Part shown: positions 1 to 5,055 of the stretch, in pieces
Position numbering within the stretch: position 1 is the first letter of the stretch
Layout: each line of letters starts with the position of its first letter
Source of the DNA: an uncultured Bacteroidota bacterium
GTDB lineage: Bacteria; Bacteroidota; Bacteroidia; Chitinophagales; Chitinophagaceae
Assembly (NCBI GenBank): GCA_946887345.1
Contig: CAMPKR010000182.1
Span: 1 to 5,482 of the forward strand
Reading direction: 5' to 3'
DNA: 5,482 nt
The notes under the pieces: generated by a model
What the model was told of the DNA's origin: nothing
Seen by the model: only the letters and a program-made list of their open reading frames with translations
Database searches by the model: none
Translations under genes and position numbers: made by a program

Positions 1-47
1 GCTTTTTTATTGCCCGGCCATCATCCACATCGTGTTGATTATTGTTA

Positions 48-78
48 TTTGGCCTGCAATTTGCTTTCCTTATATTTG
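48..78 (+). promoter_or_regulatory. Bacteroidota-type promoter for exbB-exbD
   Basis: TTTG at 48-51, a 19-base spacer, then TATATTTG at 71-78. This matches the known Bacteroidota sigma factor consensus (TTTG near -33, TAnnTTTG near -7, about 19-21 bases apart). It is the only promoter in the window with both elements at the expected spacing. Transcription would begin near 83-86, giving a leader of roughly 10-14 bases before the ATG at 97. It therefore decides the exbB start, because the upstream in-frame TTG at 10 would lie outside the transcript. Confidence 0.75.
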
Positions 79-96
79 CTCAAAGCGTTTTTGTTC

Positions 97-789
97 ATGG
101 CTCTATTGTCTTTGCTGTTACAGGTAGATTCAGCTGCGCAGGCGGCTGCGGCGGTATCAACCCCGGCTCCTGAAGAAATATCACTGCTGGCTTTACTGAT
201 GGAAGGTGGTGTATTGATGATACCCCTGCTTCTGTGCTCTATATTGCTGGTATATGTATTTGTGGAGCGCCTGATGGTGATACGCAGGGCATCCAAACTG
301 GACCCCATGTTTATGGCAAGGATACGCGAGCAAGTAACAACCGGTAACCTGCAGGGTGCAAAGTCGCTTTCAAAAGGATTTGACAACCCGATCGCCCGCA
401 TGATAGACCGCGGCCTCAACCGGATAGGCAAACCGATCGACCACATAGAAAAATCGATGGAGAGCGTTGGCAAGCTGGAAGTATACAAGATGGAAAAGAA
501 CATTTCCATCCTTTCTACACTGGCTGGCATAGCGCCTATGTTCGGCTTCCTGGGTACTATTGCCGGTATGATCATATTATTCTTCAATGTGCAGCACCAG
601 GGTTTTTCACTGGAAAGTATTGCAGGCGGAATCTATACAAAGATGGTTACTTCTGCTGTGGGTTTGATCATCGGCCTGTTGGCATATGTGGCTCACAATT
701 ACCTGAACGCACAGATCAACAAAAATGTGAACAAGATGGAGGCCGCCTCCGTAGAATTCTTAGACATATTACAGGAACCGGCACGCTAA
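97..789 (+). CDS. exbB: ExbB/TolQ/MotA-family proton channel subunit
   Basis: A 230-residue inner-membrane protein that, with ExbD, uses the proton motive force to drive a TonB- or Tol-type system. Three membrane segments are visible: about residues 37-57, 137-164 and 183-203. Segment two carries the family signature APMFGFLGTIAGM with Thr154, and segment three carries TSAVGLIIG with Thr185; these threonines correspond to the pore-lining positions of ExbB/TolQ. The cytoplasmic part between segments one and two (about 60-135) has the usual basic, helical character, including GKLEVYKMEKN. The frame is open back to a TTG at 10, but the promoter at 48-78 and the usual family N-terminus (a short tail, then LALLMEGGVLMIPL) favour the ATG at 97. 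It lies nine bases before exbD, with which it surely forms an operon. No TonB gene is present, so whether it serves TonB, Tol or another partner is open. Confidence 0.9.
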   Translation: MALLSLLLQVDSAAQAAAAVSTPAPEEISLLALLMEGGVLMIPLLLCSILLVYVFVERLMVIRRASKLDPMFMARIREQVTTGNLQGAKSLSKGFDNPIARMIDRGLNRIGKPIDHIEKSMESVGKLEVYKMEKNISILSTLAGIAPMFGFLGTIAGMIILFFNVQHQGFSLESIAGGIYTKMVTSAVGLIIGLLAYVAHNYLNAQINKNVNKMEAASVEFLDILQEPAR

Positions 790-798
790 TCTGCGCTT

Positions 799-1200
799 AT
801 GAATCTGAGAAAACATCTGAGGGACAACCCGGAGCCGCATACAGGAGCGTTGAATGATATTCTTTTCATCCTGCTGCTGTTCTTCCTGATCATATCTACT
901 TTGGCTAATCCAAATGTGGTTAAGCTCACCATTCCGCGCGCTCAAAGCGATACCAAAGCCAAGCAAACTGTGGTAGTGTCTGTAGACGCACAGCAACGGT
1001 TCTTTGTAGGTACTACTGCCACCATCCCCGACTCTCTTCAGTCTGCTATATCACGGATCGTAGCAAAGTCGGATGATGCGGAACCCACGGTGGTGATCAA
1101 TGCCGACAAAAATGCGACCGCTGATAACATCGTTACTATTATGAAGGCTGCAAGAGCATTGAAGCTCCGAACAGTACTGGCCGTAGACAAAGAAAAGTAA
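799..1200 (+). CDS. exbD: ExbD/TolR-family biopolymer transport protein
   Basis: A 133-residue partner of the upstream ExbB-like channel. It has a short cytoplasmic N-terminus (1-19), a single membrane helix (about 20-36) and a periplasmic domain (about 40-133). The helix starts with LNDILFILLLFFLI; Asp20 matches the essential proton-carrying aspartate of ExbD/TolR. The periplasmic part ends with the usual ExbD pattern, including PTVVINADKNATADNIVTIMKAA at about 95-117. The length is typical for the family. The ATG at 799 follows the exbB stop by nine bases, so the two are probably co-transcribed from the promoter at 48-78. Many Bacteroidota loci carry a second ExbD or a TonB gene next, but here recG follows. 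Assigned as ExbD over TolR from general similarity only; the two cannot be separated reliably by eye. Confidence 0.9.
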   Translation: MNLRKHLRDNPEPHTGALNDILFILLLFFLIISTLANPNVVKLTIPRAQSDTKAKQTVVVSVDAQQRFFVGTTATIPDSLQSAISRIVAKSDDAEPTVVINADKNATADNIVTIMKAARALKLRTVLAVDKEK

Positions 1201-1234
1201 TCCACATATAGCGGTAACATCATCCCTGCTTGCT

Positions 1235-1242
1235 TATTTTTG
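1235..1242 (+). promoter_or_regulatory. TAnnTTTG -7 box overlapping the recG start
   Basis: TATTTTTG is an exact match to the Bacteroidota -7 consensus in the 39-base exbD-recG gap. No TTTG is seen about 19-21 bases upstream, so only half of the promoter is supported. The last three bases are the TTG proposed as the recG start (1240-1242). If the box is used, transcription would start near 1247-1250, after that TTG. Box and start codon therefore exclude each other for the same transcript, unless recG is translated from the exbB-exbD message. Confidence 0.4.
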
Positions 1243-3357
1243 TTTCAAACGCAGATCATAGGCAGCTACACTTCCATATTAGACAGCCCGATAGAATACC
1301 TGAAAGGTGTAGGTCCGCAACGTGGAGAAATGCTGCGTAAAGAGTTGCAGATAAATACGCCTGGCGATCTGCTGTACCATTATCCTTACCGGTACTTTGA
1401 TCGCACCCAACTTACCAGAATAGCTGATGTTAGTCCTGCTGTCGATTATGTGCAGATAGCGGGGACACTTGTAAATATCTACGAAGAAGGTGTCGGCCAC
1501 AAAAGCAGGCTGGTTGCCACGCTTTATGATGACTCGGGAAAAATAGAACTGGTATGGTTCCAGGCTAAGTGGGTGAAGAAATCCCTGAAGGAAAATGAAC
1601 GTTATGTAGTATTTGGAAGAGTAGCGGAATTCAATGGTTACCTGAATATTCCCCATCCTGAAATAGAACTTTGGAGCGCAGCTACTTCTGTTGCAGGTAT
1701 GCAGCCGATGTACCCCACAACTGAAAAACTAAAATCGAAAGGACTTACTAATCGCTCCTTTGCCAAACTAACTCAAGTGGTCATAGCCGGACTAACACCC
1801 GGCGATGTACCTGAAATACTACCGGCGCATATCATAAGCGAATATAAACTTTGCAGCAGATACAATGCCATTAAATGGGTGCACTTCCCTGATACCCAGG
1901 AACACTTGAATGCAGCACGACACCGGCTGAAATGGGAAGAGCTGTTTGCTTCCCAGATACTTATAGCCAGGGTAAGACTTCAGCATACCATACAGCCGGG
2001 ATATGTATTTGAGACCGTAGGTGATCACTTCAATGAATTCTATAAGAATCATTTGCCTTTTGAACTTACCGGAGCACAAAAGCGTGTACTCAAAGAAATA
2101 AGAGTAGACACCACCACCGGGAAACAAATGAACCGCCTGCTGCAGGGTGATGTGGGTAGCGGAAAAACCATAGTGGCAATTATGTCTATGCTGCTGGCCA
2201 TGGACAATGGCTTCCAGGCCTGCCTGATGGCCCCCACAGAAATACTGGCCCAGCAGCATTTCCAGAGCATCTCCGAGCTTATGGAGCAGATGCAAATACC
2301 GGTAAGATTGCTTACCGGAAGCATTAAAGGCAAAGAGCGCAAGGAAATACTGGCAGCGCTTGCTGATGGTTCCCTACCCTTTGTGGTGGGCACGCATGCA
2401 TTGATAGAAGAAAGTGTGCAGTTTCAAAACCTGGGACTGGCGGTAATAGATGAACAGCACCGCTTTGGTGTGGGACAACGCGCACGACTGTGGGAGAAAA
2501 ATGAGAAAGCTCCACATGTGTTGGTAATGACAGCGACACCAATACCACGCACACTGGCGATGACCCTTTACGGAGATCTTGACGTATCAGTAATAGACGA
2601 ACTGCCGCCTGGAAGACAAGAAATAAAAACGGTACATAGAAATGAAATGCATCGTGCACGTGTGATGCATTTTGTACGAAGCGAAATAGATAAGGGACGG
2701 CAAGCCTATATAGTTTATCCCCTGATAGAGGAATCGGAAAAGATGGACTATGAAAGCCTGATGGCCGGCTTCGAGCAGGTGAAGGTCTTCTTTCCTGAAG
2801 ATAAATACAACATCGCCATGGTGCATGGCCGCCAGGAAGCACAGCTTCGCGAGCGAAACATGCAGCGCTTCGTAAAAGGTGAGGCACATATATTAGTGGC
2901 AACAACGGTGATAGAGGTGGGGGTAAACGTACCCAATGCCTCGGTAATGCTGATAGAAAGTGCCGAACGTTTTGGCCTGTCGCAGTTGCACCAGCTTCGT
3001 GGACGTGTTGGCCGCGGTGCAGAGCAATCATATTGCATCCTGCTTACGGGTTCTAAGGTTTCCAAAGAAAGTACGCAGCGCATGAGTATCATGACCTCCA
3101 CTACCAATGGGTTCGTGATAGCAGAACAGGATCTTGCTATGCGCGGACCGGGAGACCTATATGGCACCAAACAGAGCGGCACGCTGAAATTCAAACTGGC
3201 TGATATAGTTCTGGATGTGGCAATACTGGAACAGACCCGCAATGCTGCCCAAAAAATAATTATCGAAGACCCCGGCCTGACTCATCCCCGACACCAGGCA
3301 CTTAAAAATGTATTGCTGCAGCACTCAGCGCAGTCTAACTGGAGCAAGATCAGCTAG
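1240..3357 (+). CDS. recG: ATP-dependent DNA helicase RecG
   Basis: A superfamily 2 helicase that remodels stalled replication forks and Holliday junctions, acting on DNA in the cytoplasm. About 705 residues, normal for RecG. The N-terminal part (about 1-270) holds the conserved start PIEYLKGVGPQRG and the OB-fold wedge domain that grips branched DNA. The helicase core follows: Walker A GDVGSGKT (303-310), Walker B DEQH (404-407), motif III TAT (431-433) with PIPRTLAMTLYGDLD, and motif VI QLRGRVGRG (585-593). The RecG-specific QDLAMRGPGDLYGTKQSG comes after it, near residue 630. All catalytic motifs are intact. The start is uncertain: there is no ATG or GTG between the exbD stop and residue 31, and residue 31 lies inside the conserved region. 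TTG at 1240 is the only usual alternative start. It may be read from the exbB-exbD transcript or from the box at 1235. Confidence 0.96.
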   Translation: MFQTQIIGSYTSILDSPIEYLKGVGPQRGEMLRKELQINTPGDLLYHYPYRYFDRTQLTRIADVSPAVDYVQIAGTLVNIYEEGVGHKSRLVATLYDDSGKIELVWFQAKWVKKSLKENERYVVFGRVAEFNGYLNIPHPEIELWSAATSVAGMQPMYPTTEKLKSKGLTNRSFAKLTQVVIAGLTPGDVPEILPAHIISEYKLCSRYNAIKWVHFPDTQEHLNAARHRLKWEELFASQILIARVRLQHTIQPGYVFETVGDHFNEFYKNHLPFELTGAQKRVLKEIRVDTTTGKQMNRLLQGDVGSGKTIVAIMSMLLAMDNGFQACLMAPTEILAQQHFQSISELMEQMQIPVRLLTGSIKGKERKEILAALADGSLPFVVGTHALIEESVQFQNLGLAVIDEQHRFGVGQRARLWEKNEKAPHVLVMTATPIPRTLAMTLYGDLDVSVIDELPPGRQEIKTVHRNEMHRARVMHFVRSEIDKGRQAYIVYPLIEESEKMDYESLMAGFEQVKVFFPEDKYNIAMVHGRQEAQLRERNMQRFVKGEAHILVATTVIEVGVNVPNASVMLIESAERFGLSQLHQLRGRVGRGAEQSYCILLTGSKVSKESTQRMSIMTSTTNGFVIAEQDLAMRGPGDLYGTKQSGTLKFKLADIVLDVAILEQTRNAAQKIIIEDPGLTHPRHQALKNVLLQHSAQSNWSKIS

Positions 3358-3367
3358 CAATAGCTGA
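3350..3367 (+). terminator. Hairpin over the recG stop codon, possible weak terminator
   Basis: TCAGCTA (3350-3356), loop GCAA (3357-3360), TAGCTGA (3361-3367): a perfect 7-base-pair stem closed by a GNRA-type tetraloop. The recG stop codon TAG (3355-3357) sits at the top of the stem. No run of T follows directly; only a mixed AT-rich stretch comes after about 3370. It is therefore not a classic intrinsic terminator. It could end or stabilise the 3' end of the recG message, since the next gene has its own -7 box. Confidence 0.35.
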
Positions 3368-3400
3368 CGATTCTATTACCTTATAATTTCCGGTTTATTA

Positions 3401-3408
3401 TACCTTTG
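3401..3408 (+). promoter_or_regulatory. -7 box for the secreted-protein gene
   Basis: TACCTTTG matches TAnnTTTG exactly and ends 17 bases before the ATG at 3426, almost the same distance as in the exbB promoter (18 bases). No clear TTTG is present 19-21 bases upstream; that region is ATTACCTTATAA-like. It probably starts a separate transcript near 3413-3416, with a leader of about ten bases. Confidence 0.5.
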
Positions 3409-3425
3409 GCAGATATATAACTGAC

Positions 3426-3935
3426 ATGTTGCGTTCTATCCTTTTCCTCTTATCAATTCTAATTTCGGTTAACTCTTTTGCACAAAGCAAATTTGAGCAA
3501 CTGGGCCTGAGCTTTACTGTACCTACAGGTTGGGAAATAAGTGATCTTGAAAAAGGAGACGCCAGCGTGTACTTCAGTTGCGAGAAGAAAGGTGGTCAAG
3601 GAACCGAGGTGGCCGCGTTTTCCATTATAGCTATGGACCTAGAACTGGAAGACCACCTGAAGAACACTAAAGACGAATACCAAAAGACCCTTGCCGACCT
3701 GGGCGCAAAAGTGAACTGGGGCAAGGAAATTAAATCAACAACAATAGGTAGTGGCCTTGAGACCGCACAGCTCGGCTTCACTGCTGAAGATGAAACCGGC
3801 ATGCATAATGGCATGATATACGTGTTCAGAGCCTGTGGCAATACGGTGCTCCTTATCACTTCCTGCTCCAAAAAGGATGCAGCAGCAAATGCCCCTGCAT
3901 TTGAGCTAATTAACAGCTCCCTCTCCTGTCAATAG
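3426..3935 (+). CDS. Secreted protein of unknown function, possibly PsbP-like fold
   Basis: A 169-residue protein I cannot assign to a named family with confidence. Residues 1-19 form a clear signal peptide (charged start, hydrophobic core, SFA before Q20), so it is exported, with no lipobox. The mature part begins FEQLGLSFTVPTGWEISD, a pattern reminiscent of the PsbP/DcrB-like (Mog1/PsbP) fold, where a strand with 'VP.GW' opens the domain. This is an inference from shape only. It has alternating strand-like segments (60-72, 112-119, 129-146) and one helix (about 75-93). Cysteines lie at 52, 137, 147 and 168; an even number in an exported protein would allow two disulfides. The ATG is preceded by a -7 box at the usual distance. 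It is flanked by gaps of 68 and 137 bases and probably transcribed alone. A periplasmic or outer-surface role is all that can be said. Confidence 0.8.
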   Translation: MLRSILFLLSILISVNSFAQSKFEQLGLSFTVPTGWEISDLEKGDASVYFSCEKKGGQGTEVAAFSIIAMDLELEDHLKNTKDEYQKTLADLGAKVNWGKEIKSTTIGSGLETAQLGFTAEDETGMHNGMIYVFRACGNTVLLITSCSKKDAAANAPAFELINSSLSCQ

Positions 3936-3982
3936 ATTTAGCCTTCAGCGGCACCACACCAGGCGGAGCGAACATATATCAA

Positions 3983-4020
3983 TTATTTAATGCCTGATTT
4001 ACCCTTTACTAATTAAATAA
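3983..4020. repeat. AT-only inverted repeat upstream of nusB
   Basis: TTATTTAAT (3983-3991) and ATTAAATAA (4012-4020) are perfect 9-base inverted copies separated by 20 bases. They lie in the 137-base gap before nusB, and the right arm covers the position where a -33 element would be expected for the box at 4038. With only A and T in the arms and a long loop, this could be chance in AT-rich DNA or a weak operator. It is a poor terminator candidate because the stem has no GC pairs. The rest of the gap from 3936 shows no gene. Confidence 0.3.
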
Positions 4021-4037
4021 GTCCGCTTAATTTTGGC

Positions 4038-4045
4038 TATCTTTG
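4038..4045 (+). promoter_or_regulatory. -7 box for nusB
   Basis: TATCTTTG is an exact TAnnTTTG match ending 27 bases before the nusB ATG. Transcription would begin near 4050-4053, giving a leader of about 20 bases. No TTTG is found at -33, where the sequence is AAAT within an AT-rich inverted repeat. Confidence 0.5.
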
Positions 4046-4051
4046 CGCCGC

Positions 4052-4065
4052 TAAAGAGTTCTTTA
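4052..4065. repeat. Small dyad in the nusB leader
   Basis: TAAAGA (4052-4057), GT, TCTTTA (4060-4065): a 14-base dyad with perfect 6-base arms at the predicted transcription start and ending seven bases before the nusB ATG. It could be a protein-binding site or a small 5-base-pair RNA hairpin with a 4-base loop. The short, AT-rich arms make chance quite possible. Confidence 0.25.
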
Positions 4066-4072
4066 AGAAAAT

Positions 4073-5005
4073 ATGATCAGTCGCAGAAATATCCGGGTAA
4101 AAGTGATGCAGACCCTGTACACTCTAACCACTATGGAGTTGGGTGAGCAGGAGAATATAAAAAGGACAGGATCTGACCTTCTTAACGAAAAGCTGGCCCG
4201 GGCCCTTGACCTCTTCGTCATCTCTATTCAATACGTATTCAGGATTGCCTTATATGCCGAAACAGATGCACAGCAACGTGCGTCTAAATATTTGCCTTCA
4301 GCAGAAGATCTAAATGTTAATACCAAAATAGCTGGCAACGAGTTTCTCTGGGAGATACAGTCAAACAAGACCTTTAAAGAGAAAATAAAGGAGCCTAAAA
4401 TCGAACACTTTATAGATAAGGAGTGGATCAAGAAACTGTATCAGCAATTAATTCAGGAAAGTGAATATCGTTCCTACATTAGCGGAGGCCTGCGTGACCT
4501 GAAAAGCGAAAAAGCTATTATCCGCTTCATATGGGACAAGATACTGGAAAACGAAGACCTTCAGCAACATTTTGCGGATGAACTTCCGGGATGGGAAGAC
4601 GATAAGGCCATGACCATAATGCTCATGGATAACTTCTTTAAAAGCTCATTTAAGATAAATTTCCTTGATCTTATCTCAGGAGAAAAAAGGGAGTATGCAC
4701 ATAATCTTCTCCATACTGTAATTGACAAGGAAGAGTATTGCATGGAGCTGATACAGCCAAAGCTAAATAACTGGGACGCTGAACGTGTGGCTCTCATAGA
4801 CCTGCTCATCTTACGCATGGGTGTATGTGAAATGCTGTATTTCCCAACGATACCTACCAAGGTTACCATCAATGAATATATAGAAGTGGCTAAGATGTAC
4901 AGCACCCCCCAAAGCGGGCAGTTCGTTAACGGAGTGCTGGACAATATTCTGAAAGACCTGGAGCGTGAAAATAAGATCGTAAAAGAAGAAAGAAATCGTA
5001 AGTAA
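4073..5005 (+). CDS. nusB: Transcription antitermination factor NusB, long Bacteroidota form
   Basis: NusB binds boxA RNA with ribosomal protein S10 (NusE) and joins the antitermination complex that keeps RNA polymerase moving through rRNA operons. The C-terminal part (about 230-298) matches the family well: ERVALIDLLILRMGVCEML (237-255), then TKVTINEYIEVAK (262-274) and GQFVNGVLDNIL (282-293), the last two corresponding to the conserved INE.IE.AK and FVNGVLD motifs. The extreme N-terminus, SRRNIRVKVMQTLYTL (3-18), matches the first NusB helix. In between lie about 200 residues, far more than in the 139-residue E. coli protein, largely charged and helical. Bacteroidota NusB proteins of about 300 residues are familiar, so this is a lineage trait and not a recent fusion. 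ATG at 4073 is chosen because it sits just before that first helix. Confidence 0.93.
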   Translation: MISRRNIRVKVMQTLYTLTTMELGEQENIKRTGSDLLNEKLARALDLFVISIQYVFRIALYAETDAQQRASKYLPSAEDLNVNTKIAGNEFLWEIQSNKTFKEKIKEPKIEHFIDKEWIKKLYQQLIQESEYRSYISGGLRDLKSEKAIIRFIWDKILENEDLQQHFADELPGWEDDKAMTIMLMDNFFKSSFKINFLDLISGEKREYAHNLLHTVIDKEEYCMELIQPKLNNWDAERVALIDLLILRMGVCEMLYFPTIPTKVTINEYIEVAKMYSTPQSGQFVNGVLDNILKDLERENKIVKEERNRK

Positions 5006-5006
5006 A

Positions 5007-5054
5007 TTTGCAATCAATATTTTTGCATAGTTTGCAATCAATATTTTTGCATAG
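5007..5054 (+). repeat. Perfect 24-base tandem duplication
   Basis: Two identical, directly adjoining 24-base units, 5007-5030 and 5031-5054. Each begins TTTGCAATCAA and ends TTTTTGCATAG. They fill the nusB-DUF1573 gap, starting one base after the nusB stop and ending one base before the next ATG. Each unit holds a TATTTTTG box and an inverted pair TGCAA-N9-TTGCA; TTTGCA occurs four times in total, at 5007, 5022, 5031 and 5046. The complete identity suggests a recent or maintained duplication. Confidence 0.95.
5018..5049 (+). promoter_or_regulatory. Doubled -7 boxes ahead of the DUF1573 gene
   Basis: TATTTTTG occurs at 5018-5025 and 5042-5049, one per repeat unit; both match TAnnTTTG. Neither has a TTTG at the ideal spacing. 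The nearest for the second box is the TTTG at 5022-5025 in the first unit, 16 bases upstream instead of about 19. The distal box would give a leader of about 22-25 bases. The proximal box ends only six bases before the ATG, so its transcript would be leaderless or nearly so. Read-through from nusB is also likely. Confidence 0.45.
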
Positions 5055-5055
5055 T

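Noticed and set aside
3..8. T-run at the left edge as the tail of an upstream terminator
   Set aside because: Any stem would lie outside the window, so it cannot be supported.
10..96. N-terminal extension of the exbB frame from TTG 10
   Set aside because: It overlaps a full Bacteroidota promoter, does not resemble the ExbB N-terminus, and a better ATG exists at 97.
45..587. Open frame of 180 residues on the - strand opposite exbB
   Set aside because: It lies fully antisense to a clearly conserved channel protein and has no recognisable domain.
2324..3031. Long open frame (235 residues) on the - strand inside recG
   Set aside because: It is a shadow of recG, which carries all conserved motifs on the + strand; the antisense product is Pro/His/Leu-rich without domain logic or a promoter.
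4195..4204. Perfect palindrome GGCCCGGGCC
   Set aside because: It lies inside the nusB coding region, encodes ordinary residues, has no loop or T-run, and is short enough to be chance.
5007..5054. Repeat as a possible CRISPR array or attachment site
   Set aside because: There are two adjoining copies with no spacers, and no integrase or cas gene in the window.
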